A stretch of DNA of 64,000 bases from UBA2227 sp036677505 (GCA_036677505.1 JAVBWK010000021.1:62001-126000), one strand, 5' to 3'. Shown: positions 24,147 through 33,253, counted from the stretch's first letter. Made by a program: numbers and translations. Notes: generated from the letters alone by a model not told the origin.

Positions 24147-25586
24147 ATGAGAAAACTTCGCTTATTCAATATCTGGGCTGTCACTTTGGTATGTCTGCTA
24201 CTAGCCCCGATCCCTGTAAGGGCAGCTTCGACGGAATCGGCTTCGGTCATCGTCGTCTTCAAACATTCTGTCGATCATTCACTGATTCACAGACTCAATG
24301 CCAACGTAGAAAAAACATATAGGAATTTCCCCATCGTCAAACTGAAACTGTCCGAACGGGCGGTTTATGCACTTTCGAAAAATCCCAACGTCCTGTCTAT
24401 CGAAACGGAAGCTGTTTTCACGGTAAACGAGGATACGATCGAATGGGGTATCGCAAAAGTAGAGGCTCCGAAGGCTTGGGCTCAGAATTATACCGGCGCC
24501 GGAATCAAAGTAGGTATCATCGATACCGGCATTGCCCTGCACAGTGATCTCAATATTGTCGGAGGTGCTAATTTTGTTGATTCAGCAAGCAGTTATTATG
24601 ATGATAACGGTCATGGAACCCATGTGGCCGGTACGGTAGCCGCACTTGATAACGGATCTGGTGTGATCGGTGTCGCTCCAGGTGCACTGCTTTATGCCAT
24701 CAAAGTGCTGAACAGTTCGGGCAGCGGATATCTGTCCGACATCATTGAGGGCATTGATTTTGCGATTGATGAGCAACTCGATATCATCAACATGAGTCTG
24801 GGCACATCGACCGACTCACCAGCTCTGCATACCGCCGTGGATACAGCATATAATGCCGGTATTTTGGTTGTAGCTTCTGCCGGTAACAGTGGCAAACGCG
24901 TCATCAGTCAGGACAACGTCGGTTATCCGGCGAAGTATGAATCCGTCATCGCGGTCGCTGCTACTGACATCAATAACAACCGGGCTTCATTCTCATCGAC
25001 CGGTCCGGCCGTCGAAGTGGCTGCCCCAGGAGTATCGGTACTCAGTACATATCTCAATGGCGGATATGCAACGATGAGCGGAACCTCGATGGCTGCTCCG
25101 CATGTCAGCGGTCATTTGGCTTTGATGCTTGAAGCTTTCCCGGGTAAAACCGTTTCTGAAATCCGCACAATGCTTCAGTACTACGTACTGGATCTTGGAA
25201 CCGTCGGACGTGACTGGGCATATGGATTCGGGCTGATTCAGTCGTTTCTGACCAGTGTTCAGCCTCCGGTCGTCAAGGAAACATTTACCTCCGTTCTGAC
25301 CAATAAATCTGTATATACTGTCGGTGAAAAAATAACGATTACGGTGACTGTCACGGATGAAACCAGTCTTCCGGTGGCCAATGCCAGTGTTAAACTGACC
25401 ATTACACCGCCACCGGGAAAAACAAAAGTGACCACAACCACCCTTATTACCGGAAGTGACGGAAGAGCTGTTTATACCTACTCTACCAATAAGGTTTCTA
25501 CTAAAGGACTTTACAGTGTCTTGGCAGAAACGAGTCTGACCAACTACTCACCAAGCAGTGCTTCTACAACATTCACTCTTAACTAG
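24147..25586 (+). CDS. Secreted subtilisin-like serine protease (S8) with Ig-like tail
   Basis: A 479-residue preproprotease. Signal peptide about 1-26 (ends VRAAS), an I9-type inhibitor propeptide (about 32-95), and the catalytic domain (about 100-370) with Asp126 in GIIDTGI, His156 in NGHGTHVAG, Asn in ASAGNSG and Ser314 in SGTSMAAPH. Residues about 380-479 form an Ig/invasin-like beta domain (TVGEKITITVTV, VANASVKLT). GAGGTG precedes the ATG. No LPXTG or S-layer anchor is visible, so it is likely released. Monocistronic. Confidence 0.92.
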   Translation: MRKLRLFNIWAVTLVCLLLAPIPVRAASTESASVIVVFKHSVDHSLIHRLNANVEKTYRNFPIVKLKLSERAVYALSKNPNVLSIETEAVFTVNEDTIEWGIAKVEAPKAWAQNYTGAGIKVGIIDTGIALHSDLNIVGGANFVDSASSYYDDNGHGTHVAGTVAALDNGSGVIGVAPGALLYAIKVLNSSGSGYLSDIIEGIDFAIDEQLDIINMSLGTSTDSPALHTAVDTAYNAGILVVASAGNSGKRVISQDNVGYPAKYESVIAVAATDINNNRASFSSTGPAVEVAAPGVSVLSTYLNGGYATMSGTSMAAPHVSGHLALMLEAFPGKTVSEIRTMLQYYVLDLGTVGRDWAYGFGLIQSFLTSVQPPVVKETFTSVLTNKSVYTVGEKITITVTVTDETSLPVANASVKLTITPPPGKTKVTTTTLITGSDGRAVYTYSTNKVSTKGLYSVLAETSLTNYSPSSASTTFTLN

Positions 25587-25590
25587 AACA

Positions 25591-25615
25591 ACTCCCAACC
25601 AGGGAGTTTTTCTTT
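25591..25615 (+). terminator. Terminator after the protease gene
   Basis: ACTCCC-AACCA-GGGAGT followed by TTTTCTTT. Confidence 0.75.
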
Positions 25616-25616
25616 A

Positions 25617-25625
25617 TGGTATACT
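25617..25625 (+). promoter_or_regulatory. Extended -10 promoter of the amidohydrolase gene
   Basis: TGG-TATACT 21 nt before the ATG; no clear -35 box because the upstream terminator T-tract occupies that position. Confidence 0.45.
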
Positions 25626-25646
25626 ATGTGCATTAGGAGTGAAAGC

Positions 25647-27230
25647 ATGAGAACGATACTACACAGCGGGAAAATATATCAGGGATACGGAAAGTTTTGT
25701 GAGGCGCTTTTGATTGAAGATGGAATCATCAGAAAAACGGGATCAAGCGAACAGATCCTGTCCTTATATGAAGATGGAACTGACATCATCGATTTATTGG
25801 ATTCCACGGTCGTACCGGGGTTTAATGACAGCCATCTGCATTTCTATTATTACGGAGTCACTCTGAATTCTGTCAATGTTTATGGAAGTACTTCGGTTGA
25901 TGAGGTCATTGGAAAAGCCAAGGAATTCTTGAAAGATCATCCCGAGCATCTTGGCTATCTTTGGGGGCGGGGTTGGAATCAAAATCAGTTTACGGATGAA
26001 AAGCGAATGTTAACGAAAGCTGATCTGGACAAGATCTCAACGGATATTCCGATCGTTCTTGACCGTGCATGCGGACATGTGGCCGTATGTAACAGCAAGG
26101 CACTCGAACTGGCCTCAATCAAAGAAGCTTTTTTTGTGGAAGGCGGAGAAATCATGACGGATCCGGATGGTAAGCCGAATGGGTTGTTCGCTGAAAATGC
26201 CATGGAACTGCTTGAGTGTCTGAAGCCAAATCTGACAGTTGAAGATGTTGAGAAGCAAATTGAACAAATCGCGAAAATCGCCAATGCCCACGGGATCACT
26301 TCGGTGTCAACCAATGATTTGCACGTTGGGGAAGAAAATTCCGCCATCATCGAGCAGGCTTACAGAAATTATGCTGCCAAGTGTCCGACTGTTCGCATCA
26401 ATCATCAGATATGTTATAACTCTCAGGAAATCCTTGAGGAAAGGATCCGGTCCGGAAATGGGATTGTCAGTGACTTCTTACGTTACGGACCGTTGAAAAT
26501 CTTCACGGACGGATCCTTGGGTGCTCGTACAGCACTGTTAAAACAGCCGTATGCCGATGATCCTTCAACCCGGGGCATTGCCTGTATGACTACTGAACAA
26601 ATCGAGTCGCTGGTTCTTATCGCTTCGCAGGCGGGTATGCAGGTCGTGGCCCATGCCATCGGAGATCAGGCCATGGAAAATGTCTTGAATGCTTATGCCC
26701 GGGTGGACAGTAAAAAGTTGCGTCATGGAATCATTCACTGTCAGATCACAGACTACAATCTTCTCCAGCGTATGAAAGAGTTGGATGTTCTTGCCTTGGT
26801 TCAACCGATCTTCCTTCATGCGGATTTGCATATCGTTGAAGATCGCGTCGGCAAAGAACTGGCGAACAGCAGTTATGCTTTCAAAACAATGGAAGATTTG
26901 GGGATTCATGTCAGTTATGGCAGTGATGCTCCAGTGGAGAACTTCAATGTTTTTGAGGGGATTCACTGTGCTGTCAATCGGCAGGATTTGACAGGATTCC
27001 CGGCAGACGGATATAATCCCAAGGAAAAAGCAGACATATATACAGCCGTGGATAATTATACGACGGAAGGTGCTTATGCCAGTTTCGAAGAAGATAAAAA
27101 AGGCAGGCTGATTGTCGGTCAGTTTGCGGATTTAGCAGTATTATCCGATGACATATTTACCATTCCAACGAATGAGCTTCTCGATGTAAGCGTTTTAAAA
27201 ACCATGATCAACGGAATTTTCGTTTACTAA
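25647..27230 (+). CDS. YtcJ-type amidohydrolase (Amidohydro_3)
   Basis: A 527-residue metal-dependent hydrolase of the family that includes N-substituted formamide deformylase. Metal and catalytic residues seen: HxH in FNDSHLHF, later His in AHAIGDQAM and in GIIHCQITD, and Asp in SYGSDAPVEN; FTDGSLGAR is also typical. Start at 25647 from AGGAG 8 nt upstream. It has its own promoter and terminator. The natural substrate of this family is mostly unknown, so no specific reaction is assigned. Confidence 0.82.
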   Translation: MRTILHSGKIYQGYGKFCEALLIEDGIIRKTGSSEQILSLYEDGTDIIDLLDSTVVPGFNDSHLHFYYYGVTLNSVNVYGSTSVDEVIGKAKEFLKDHPEHLGYLWGRGWNQNQFTDEKRMLTKADLDKISTDIPIVLDRACGHVAVCNSKALELASIKEAFFVEGGEIMTDPDGKPNGLFAENAMELLECLKPNLTVEDVEKQIEQIAKIANAHGITSVSTNDLHVGEENSAIIEQAYRNYAAKCPTVRINHQICYNSQEILEERIRSGNGIVSDFLRYGPLKIFTDGSLGARTALLKQPYADDPSTRGIACMTTEQIESLVLIASQAGMQVVAHAIGDQAMENVLNAYARVDSKKLRHGIIHCQITDYNLLQRMKELDVLALVQPIFLHADLHIVEDRVGKELANSSYAFKTMEDLGIHVSYGSDAPVENFNVFEGIHCAVNRQDLTGFPADGYNPKEKADIYTAVDNYTTEGAYASFEEDKKGRLIVGQFADLAVLSDDIFTIPTNELLDVSVLKTMINGIFVY

Positions 27231-27264
27231 AGTCAGAAACTTAATTTTTCTGACTTTTTTTATT
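27229..27264 (+). terminator. Terminator after the amidohydrolase gene
   Basis: AAAGTCAGAAA paired with TTTCTGACTTT (11 bp) followed by a T-tract and TATT. Confidence 0.8.
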
Positions 27265-27291
27265 GAAATCGTCTTACTACAGGACTATAAT
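27263..27291 (+). promoter_or_regulatory. Promoter of the PII-like/antiporter operon
   Basis: TTGAAA (27263-27268), 17 bp, TATAAT (27286-27291). Confidence 0.75.
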
Positions 27292-27316
27292 GACAGGGTT
27301 ATCGGGAGGAATTTGT

Positions 27317-27655
27317 ATGAAACTACTGATTCTCGTATTAGAAAAGTTTGAAAAAATGGAAGAAGTATTGGTTCAACTGAAAGAGGCAGGGATTACCGGA
27401 GCAACCATTTTGAACAGCACAGGCATGGCGAAAACATTGGCTGCATCCGGCGAGGAATATTTATTTGGGTCATTGCGCCGGTTTTTAGATCTTGATCGCA
27501 AAGAAAACCGCACGATGTTTGTTTTATTGAAGGCTGAACAGGTAGAAAAAGCGATCGCTGCGATTGAGGATGTCGTTGGTGATTTAAACCAACCGGATAC
27601 CGGCATTGTCATGACGGTTCCGGTCGATGGATTTAAAGGCGTTCAGGGACTGTAA
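27317..27655 (+). CDS. PII-like signalling protein next to an antiporter
   Basis: A 112-residue protein with PII/CutA-like ferredoxin-fold pattern: a first strand KLLILVLEKFEKMEEVLVQL, then GITGATILNSTGMA, and a second half beginning TMFVLLKAEQVEKAIAAIED. GGGAGG 8 nt before ATG 27317 sets the start. It lies 5 nt upstream of a CPA2-type antiporter gene, so it may regulate transport in response to a nucleotide or other ligand, as other PII-like proteins do. The ligand is not known. Confidence 0.65.
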   Translation: MKLLILVLEKFEKMEEVLVQLKEAGITGATILNSTGMAKTLAASGEEYLFGSLRRFLDLDRKENRTMFVLLKAEQVEKAIAAIEDVVGDLNQPDTGIVMTVPVDGFKGVQGL

Positions 27656-27660
27656 CAGAT

Positions 27661-28833
27661 ATGGAAACAACCATTTTCTATTACTTAAGCACGATACTGG
27701 TGTGCGGACTTTTATTTGGCCGATTTGCGAAAATTCTTCATCTTCCAAATGTTACCGGATATCTGATCGGCGGACTTCTGATCGGTCCTTATATGATCGG
27801 ATTACTTCCTGAACTGATCGTTGAGGAAATGAATTTTGTTTCGGAGCTGGCTTTGGGTTTCATTGCTTTTACGATTGGAAGTGAATTTAAGTTCAGCTAT
27901 TTTAAACGCGTCGGGGTCACTCCGATCATCATTGCCATCATGGAAGCTTTGTTGGCGGTCATCATCGTTTTCTTCGTGCTATTGGCGGTAGGTGTCAGTG
28001 TTCCTTATGCTCTGATACTCAGTGCTATTGCGGCTGCTACGGCACCGGCGGCGACGGTCATGGTCATTAAGCAGTATAAAGCGAAAGGACCGGTGACTGA
28101 GACGTTGCTCAGCGTCGTAGCCATTGACGATGCGGTCGCGCTGATCATTTTCGGACTCAATGTTGCCATCGCAAAAGCGCTTACGGCTCCCTCCGTATCT
28201 TTGTTGGACAGTGTGATGGCTCCTGTCTGGGAAATCATCCTTTCGATCGGGTTGGGTATCTTGATTGGAATCTTGATGACTCTTTCTATGCGGTTCTTCA
28301 AAAGCCGCGCCAATCGTTTTACGGTAGCGGTTGCCGGTGTATTTGTCACCATTACCTGTGCGCAACTGTTTCACGGTTCGTCCTTGCTGATGATCATGGC
28401 GATGAGTGCTGCCTTTGCCAATCTCTATCACGATGCGGATTTGATTATGGAGTTAAGCGAACGCGCTACTCCGCCGATTTTTATGATGTTCTTTGTGGTT
28501 TCAGGCGCTCACTTGAACTTAGCGATTCTTCCTTCATTGGGATGGATCGGGATCGCCTATATACTTTTCAGAGTCGTGGGTAAATGGCTCGGAGCGTACT
28601 GGGGAGCTTCGATCATGAAAACATCGGATGAAGTCAAGAAATACTTGGGGCCGGCACTGATCCCTCAGGCCGGGGTAGCGATCGGATTGACATTTGTGGC
28701 TCAGTCGGTCGTTCCGCAGTATGCCGGCAGTATCCGAGCCATCATCCTGTGTGCTACACTGATCTATGAGCTGATCGGTCCGGCGATTGCAAAGTTATCA
28801 CTGCAGAAAGCCGGAGAGATCACGTCTGCATAA
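27661..28833 (+). CDS. CPA2-family cation:proton antiporter
   Basis: A 390-residue integral membrane protein with about 12 helices. It shows CPA2 features: FAKILHLPNVTGYLIGGLLIGPY near the start and AIDDAVALIIFGL with the conserved Asp pair in the membrane core. There is no C-terminal TrkA-N/KTN domain, so gating may depend on the PII-like partner encoded just upstream. Exchanges Na+ or K+ for protons; the ion cannot be fixed from sequence. Confidence 0.85.
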   Translation: METTIFYYLSTILVCGLLFGRFAKILHLPNVTGYLIGGLLIGPYMIGLLPELIVEEMNFVSELALGFIAFTIGSEFKFSYFKRVGVTPIIIAIMEALLAVIIVFFVLLAVGVSVPYALILSAIAAATAPAATVMVIKQYKAKGPVTETLLSVVAIDDAVALIIFGLNVAIAKALTAPSVSLLDSVMAPVWEIILSIGLGILIGILMTLSMRFFKSRANRFTVAVAGVFVTITCAQLFHGSSLLMIMAMSAAFANLYHDADLIMELSERATPPIFMMFFVVSGAHLNLAILPSLGWIGIAYILFRVVGKWLGAYWGASIMKTSDEVKKYLGPALIPQAGVAIGLTFVAQSVVPQYAGSIRAIILCATLIYELIGPAIAKLSLQKAGEITSA

Positions 28834-28855
28834 AAAAAGAGGATTTCTCCTCTGT
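28832..28855 (-). terminator. Terminator between convergent genes
   Basis: Minus strand AGAGGA-GAAA-TCCTCT followed by TTTTTTTA, ending the C39-like gene; it also lies at the antiporter stop. Confidence 0.75.
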
Positions 28856-28859
28856 ATAG

Positions 28860-29468
28860 TTATTCATTAGCAAAATATACAAATCCACCATCGTTTGCGG
28901 TGTTATCATACCACTGTTTCAAATCGATGGTTTTCTTTTCCCCGTTATCTAAGATCGTGACCAGGGTATGATCGTTTTGATGATCCAGATGACTTTCCAC
29001 GATCAGTGTCCAGTGCCACGACTCCAGATTTACGACCTTCCCGTTGTGCAGATTGAGAAAGGCAATCGGACGATCGTTTTTTAATGCAAAATTAATAAAC
29101 TCCGTGATTTGTTCAAATGTCGGTCGGTGTGCTTTCCTTGGCACATTGAGATAGCGATAGGACATATTGTATTTATTATTAGAGAAGCAACGTGCCAGTC
29201 CGCGGTAAAACATACTCGTCCGATTGACACCGCCGATCGTGGGTGTCACATATTTACGGACGTCTCTCATCATTTCCACATATTCTGCCCGTGTCGAAAA
29301 TTTCTTTTGAAAAATGTATAGGACCATATTGGTGGCTACGGTGGGTCCGCAACCGGATACTCTCTGCCATTTCGTCGTATACCAATCCTGATCGCAGCCA
29401 TAGAATATTTTGTTGGTTTTTGAGTCCAGGATTTCGAATATCTCCGGATGCTGAAGCGTATAAGCCAT
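28860..29468 (-). CDS. Peptidase C39-like protein without signal peptide
   Basis: A 202-residue protein that looks like a papain-fold C39-type domain: a Cys in SGCGPTVATNM near residue 40, His in SWHWTLIV near residue 155 and an Asp/Asn in TILDNGE. No signal peptide or ABC domain is present, so it is not a bacteriocin exporter. Start at 29468 from AGAGGTG 6 nt upstream. It forms a single unit between two terminators. The target is unknown, and activity is only inferred from the Cys-His pair. Confidence 0.55.
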   Translation of the reverse strand: MAYTLQHPEIFEILDSKTNKIFYGCDQDWYTTKWQRVSGCGPTVATNMVLYIFQKKFSTRAEYVEMMRDVRKYVTPTIGGVNRTSMFYRGLARCFSNNKYNMSYRYLNVPRKAHRPTFEQITEFINFALKNDRPIAFLNLHNGKVVNLESWHWTLIVESHLDHQNDHTLVTILDNGEKKTIDLKQWYDNTANDGGFVYFANE

Positions 29469-29525
29469 GGCAATCACCTCTAGTTGAATTATGGTTGATG
29501 AATATAAAAAAATCAAATATTTCGA

Positions 29526-29548
29526 CTAAAAAAGGTCCGAAGACCTTA
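29526..29548 (-). terminator. Terminator of the ndk-reductase-cvpA operon
   Basis: Minus strand AAGGTC-TTCG-GACCTT followed by TTTTTAG; a stable TTCG tetraloop. Confidence 0.85.
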
Positions 29549-30358
29549 ATTGCCATATTCTTCCAAGATTTCATCAATCTCTTCTTCACTCAGGCCGATT
29601 TCACGCATCATGTTACGAATATCTTCTTCAGTGTACCCTTGAGACATGATCCACGCTTTAACTTTGCTCAAATCTTCTTGAGTGACCTCTACTCCAGTGT
29701 AAGCTTTCGCTAGAATGACTGCGATCTCTTCCGGAATTCCCATACGAATCAATACATCCGTCAGGGATTCTGTATTCTCTTCATTCAGTTCTTCTCCGGA
29801 AGTGATTTTTTGTAATAATCCATCCGGATCGACGGATGCCGTGATCGAACTGGAAATGCTGTCTCCGATAGGCGACAGCGGTGACAGCACAGATGATGAA
29901 ATGATTTCTTTCCCGTTGGTAAAAATCGGCAATGAAAGGATCGATACCATCATGACGGCTGCGATCAGCGGAATAGATACGGATAATGCAAGACCGCCGA
30001 TCCGATCGACTCGTTTGCTCCAAGGGGTTTTAATGTGTTTCAATGCGATGATGCGTACGATACCCACAAGGATCGACAACACTACAAACAGAACAATGAA
30101 CCAGACAATCTGATTGACCAGAGTCACAACGATATTCGAAATAATTGACACTTCACTGATTTGCAGATTCCCGACAAGATTGACATCTTTCGCAAACAAG
30201 GCGCTGAGAATGGATGCAAGCCAGGCAATAAGTATTGTGGCTATCAAATCAATGCCTTGTTTAAACATCCCTCGAAAGTACCCGTAAACACCAAATCCCA
30301 AAATCATTATGATAAAGACTGTGTTCAAAACTGCTGATGATGAAGATGCAATTTCCAT
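29546..30358 (-). CDS. CvpA-family membrane protein
   Basis: A 270-residue protein with four to five N-terminal hydrophobic segments (the first about 10-32; LIATILIAWLASILSALFA; IVWFIVLFVVLSILVGIV; LALSVSIPLIAAVMMV) matching the CvpA (colicin V production) family. The C-terminus (about 170-270) is acidic and helical, ending in SEEEIDEILEEYGN, an addition to the basic family. Start at 30358 from GGGGAG. Last gene of an operon with ndk and a FAD reductase; role unknown. Confidence 0.7.
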   Translation of the reverse strand: MEIASSSSAVLNTVFIIMILGFGVYGYFRGMFKQGIDLIATILIAWLASILSALFAKDVNLVGNLQISEVSIISNIVVTLVNQIVWFIVLFVVLSILVGIVRIIALKHIKTPWSKRVDRIGGLALSVSIPLIAAVMMVSILSLPIFTNGKEIISSSVLSPLSPIGDSISSSITASVDPDGLLQKITSGEELNEENTESLTDVLIRMGIPEEIAVILAKAYTGVEVTQEDLSKVKAWIMSQGYTEEDIRNMMREIGLSEEEIDEILEEYGN

Positions 30359-30368
30359 ATTTTCTCCC

Positions 30369-31415
30369 CTATTCCACCAAATCAATGGAATCTATTTTAC
30401 TTATCATAACCCATTTTCTAAGAAATGGGGTATAAAGTACGATGCTTTTCATCTGCTTGAGTAATATCTTAAGTTTCATTTTCCGACTGAACTTTAGATA
30501 ACTTTCTGTTACATTGTCTGACCTCAGTGCCTTGGCCAGAGCCAGAGCACTGTCCATGGCATAACTGATACCTTCGAGTGAACTGGGGCTGATAAAACCG
30601 GCAGCTTCCCCGATCAGATACACATGATCTTTTCCAATCTCGATTTCACTGACATGCTTCGGTGAGTTAACCAGACAGGCTTCTGTCATCAGAGGATCAT
30701 GACTGTCAACTTCGGTCAGTTCACACTGTTCAATCATCTTTTCAAAACGCTTCCGGCTCGCTTCAATGGGCAATGCAGCGCCGAATATCCATTGCCCGTC
30801 TTTGATCAATCCCCATCCGTAACTGTCGGTTAAGGTGTGATCAAAGTAGGAAGCATATATGGGTTTGACATTCTCCGCTTTAAACACTTTCTGAATAGCC
30901 AGATACTGACGGATTTTCTTGGTAAAGAACGTTTTTCTGACCAGTGAGTCGGCTCCGTCAGCCCCCACCAAGATCCGGCTTTCTTCCACAGATTCGACGC
31001 CGTTTTTGATATAGCTGACTCGAAATGATGATCCGTCACTCTCGATCTTTGTCACTCGGGCATCTTCGATCACATCAGCATCTTTAACCAAAGAGAGCAG
31101 CCAACTATCAAAACGGTGGCGGTTGACATTGAGATAAAACCGTTGGTAATGCGTTGTAATCTTTGTCTGAAAATCGATGGTTTTTACCGCAAATATCTGA
31201 GGGCTTGCCAGTACTTCATTCGGTATCTGAAGCTGGAAGCGTGCCAGTGACCGTTGAGCATCCGGAGCAATCAGTCCGCCGCAAGGTTTCTTGAAGGCGG
31301 TTTTTTGCTCGTCACGGTTCTTCTTATCGATCAGCAAAACATTGAATTCTTTTCCTATGATCCTGGCCAATGTGGATCCGGCCGGACCGCCCCCAATAAT
31401 AATCACATCTCTCAT
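30369..31415 (-). CDS. FAD-dependent oxidoreductase, geranylgeranyl-reductase-like
   Basis: A 348-residue flavoprotein. The Rossmann motif VIIIGGGPAGSTLA opens the protein, VGADGADSLVRK forms the second FAD contact, and LIGEAAGFISPSSLEGISYA is the third, the order of the geranylgeranyl reductase/FixC group of the PHBH superfamily. It may reduce or hydroxylate an isoprenoid or another hydrophobic substrate. It overlaps ndk as ATGA and precedes cvpA by 10 nt. Confidence 0.78.
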   Translation of the reverse strand: MRDVIIIGGGPAGSTLARIIGKEFNVLLIDKKNRDEQKTAFKKPCGGLIAPDAQRSLARFQLQIPNEVLASPQIFAVKTIDFQTKITTHYQRFYLNVNRHRFDSWLLSLVKDADVIEDARVTKIESDGSSFRVSYIKNGVESVEESRILVGADGADSLVRKTFFTKKIRQYLAIQKVFKAENVKPIYASYFDHTLTDSYGWGLIKDGQWIFGAALPIEASRKRFEKMIEQCELTEVDSHDPLMTEACLVNSPKHVSEIEIGKDHVYLIGEAAGFISPSSLEGISYAMDSALALAKALRSDNVTESYLKFSRKMKLKILLKQMKSIVLYTPFLRKWVMISKIDSIDLVE

Positions 31416-31864
31416 TTACCAAACCATAATTCTAACTCAAAACTCGCATTTTCGTCACTGTCCGAAGCATGAATCAGATTGTGCACCAAGCGCTGCTCTT
31501 GTTTTGCCTGTTCGATTGAGTCACTGCTGTATTTCCCTCGGATCGTGTTGTCTCCCGCCTTCGATGGATCCGTCGCTCCAATCAGTTCTCTGACTTTAGC
31601 AACGACGTTATTTTCTTTTGATTCCAGTTCAAAAATCCGGACGGTCTTGCCCACGAAGTAATCACGGATGCGACCGGGAAACTCCGGCAAATTCAATCGC
31701 TCAATGACTTCTTGATAGTGGCGCATGATCAATGCCTCATCCACCACGACTGTGTCCCAACGAACGACTTCAATTCCATAATCTTTAAAAAATGTCAGGA
31801 TTTCACTCTCCAAATTTTTATCAAGTGCATCCGGCTTTAACATAATGAAAGTTCGACTTGCCAT
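31412..31864 (-). CDS. ndk: Nucleoside diphosphate kinase
   Basis: A 150-residue enzyme moving the gamma-phosphate from ATP to NDPs through a phosphohistidine. The catalytic His is in LIHASDSDENA (usual form NxxHGSDS), the start RTFIMLKPDAL and GATDPSKAGDNTIRGKY are typical. Start at 31864 chosen from AGGGTGG; longer frames upstream lack a ribosome site. First gene of the ndk-reductase-cvpA operon. Confidence 0.9.
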   Translation of the reverse strand: MASRTFIMLKPDALDKNLESEILTFFKDYGIEVVRWDTVVVDEALIMRHYQEVIERLNLPEFPGRIRDYFVGKTVRIFELESKENNVVAKVRELIGATDPSKAGDNTIRGKYSSDSIEQAKQEQRLVHNLIHASDSDENASFELELWFGK

Positions 31865-31888
31865 ATGAAACCACCCTGCCTTTTTATT

Positions 31889-31918
31889 ATTATACACATT
31901 TACGAACCTCTGGTTCAA
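31889..31918 (-). promoter_or_regulatory. Promoter of the ndk operon
   Basis: Minus strand TTGAAC (31918-31913), 18 bp, TATAAT (31894-31889). Confidence 0.6.
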
Positions 31919-31958
31919 TCTTTGTCAGCAATATCCTCTCTCATGGTTCATTTTGGGT

Positions 31959-31964
31959 TATAAT
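31959..31964 (+). promoter_or_regulatory. -10 box of the second alcohol dehydrogenase gene
   Basis: TATAAT 22 nt before the ATG at 31987. No convincing -35 box is visible at the right spacing. Confidence 0.4.
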
Positions 31965-31986
31965 GAAGAAAACAGGAGGTCTGATC

Positions 31987-33141
31987 ATGAAATTTGAATT
32001 TATGACGGCTAGCCGGATCATCGTCGAACGTGACGGATTGAATCAAATCGGAAAACTGACAAGATCGTTTGGACAACGGGTTTTACTGGTTTGTCGGTTG
32101 GCATCGGAAGACACAAAAAAAGCAGTAGAATTATTGAAAGAGTCCGGATGCGAAGTAGCTTCGGTCAACGTCAAAGGCGAACCAAGTATTGATTCGATCA
32201 ATGAAATTCTCGCCGTATCCCGTGCTCATAAAAGTGAAGTCATTGTTGCGATCGGCGGTGGCAGCGTATTGGACAGCGGAAAGACGATTGCGGCATTGAT
32301 GACCAACACCAACGACCTGATGGATTATTTGGAAGTCATCGGAAACGGTGTGCCGGTAAGTAAGAAATCATTGCCGTTTATCGCCGTACCGACGACATCG
32401 GGCACCGGTGCGGAAGCAACCAAGAATGCTACCATTTTATCGGAAACTCACAAAGTTAAGGTCAGCATTCGCAGCCCTTATATGTTGCCGGATGTCGTGC
32501 TTCTCGATCCCGCTCTTACGGTCAGTGTGCCCAAAGAAGTTACGGCAAGTACCGGATTGGATGCATTGACTCAGGTGTTGGAGCCTTACGTTTCCAAAAT
32601 GGCCAACCCCATTACCGATGCTTTCGCTAAGGAAGGATTGGCGCGTGCTGCGAAATCACTTAAAACTGCGTATGATCACGGCGAGGATATCGATGCCCGG
32701 GAAGATATGGCCATCGTCAGTCTGTTCGGCGGTATTGCATTGGCTAATGCCAAATTAGGGGCCGTCCATGGCTTTGCGGGTGTCTTGGGCGGTATGTTCC
32801 CCATTCCTCACGGAGTGGTCTGTGCCCGTTTATTGCCGTTTGTCACACGTAAAAACATTGAAGTACTCAATGCCCGGGATCCACAGAATCCGGCGGTCAG
32901 AAGGTACGAAGAAGTGGCTAAAATTCTGACCGGAAATCCCAATGCCCAAGCTTTGGATGGCGTTGCCTGGTTGGAAGACTTGTGCAGACACCTCGATGTG
33001 GCATCTTTGAGTCATTTCGGAGTCAAGGAAGAACACTTTGATGAGATCATTAAGAAATCCATGAATGCCAGCAGCATGAAGGGAAATCCAATCGTTCTCA
33101 CTTACGATGAACTGAAAGATATCTTGCAACAGGCGTTATAA
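31987..33141 (+). CDS. Iron-containing alcohol dehydrogenase, His-to-Gln variant
   Basis: A 384-residue group III dehydrogenase. It has AIGGGSVLDSGKTIAA for the nucleotide and VPTTSGTGAEATKNA. In the first metal segment the usual His is Gln (TGLDALTQVLEPYVS), while the later His residues in GAVHGFAGVLG and IPHGVVCA are kept. Such Q-variants form a recognised-looking subgroup, and metal content may differ. AGGAGG before ATG 31987 fixes the start. Its own terminator follows. Substrate unknown. Confidence 0.85.
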   Translation: MKFEFMTASRIIVERDGLNQIGKLTRSFGQRVLLVCRLASEDTKKAVELLKESGCEVASVNVKGEPSIDSINEILAVSRAHKSEVIVAIGGGSVLDSGKTIAALMTNTNDLMDYLEVIGNGVPVSKKSLPFIAVPTTSGTGAEATKNATILSETHKVKVSIRSPYMLPDVVLLDPALTVSVPKEVTASTGLDALTQVLEPYVSKMANPITDAFAKEGLARAAKSLKTAYDHGEDIDAREDMAIVSLFGGIALANAKLGAVHGFAGVLGGMFPIPHGVVCARLLPFVTRKNIEVLNARDPQNPAVRRYEEVAKILTGNPNAQALDGVAWLEDLCRHLDVASLSHFGVKEEHFDEIIKKSMNASSMKGNPIVLTYDELKDILQQAL

Positions 33142-33147
33142 GAATTG

Positions 33148-33175
33148 AGGGCTGAATCATTCAGCCCTTTTTAAT
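33148..33175 (+). terminator. Terminator after the second alcohol dehydrogenase gene
   Basis: AGGGCTGAA-TCA-TTCAGCCCT followed by TTTTTAA. Confidence 0.85.
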
Positions 33176-33237
33176 CAGCTTGTTTTGATGCTAAGTCCGT
33201 GCAAAATTTCATAAGAAGATATACAATATGCTTAATT

Positions 33238-33253
33238 AAATTGTGTACAATTT
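33238..33253. promoter_or_regulatory. Inverted repeat AAATTGT-GT-ACAATTT
   Basis: Perfect 7-bp arms, 15 bp before the ATG at 33269 and overlapping a possible TACAAT -10 box. A candidate operator for the two-gene membrane operon downstream. Confidence 0.4.
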
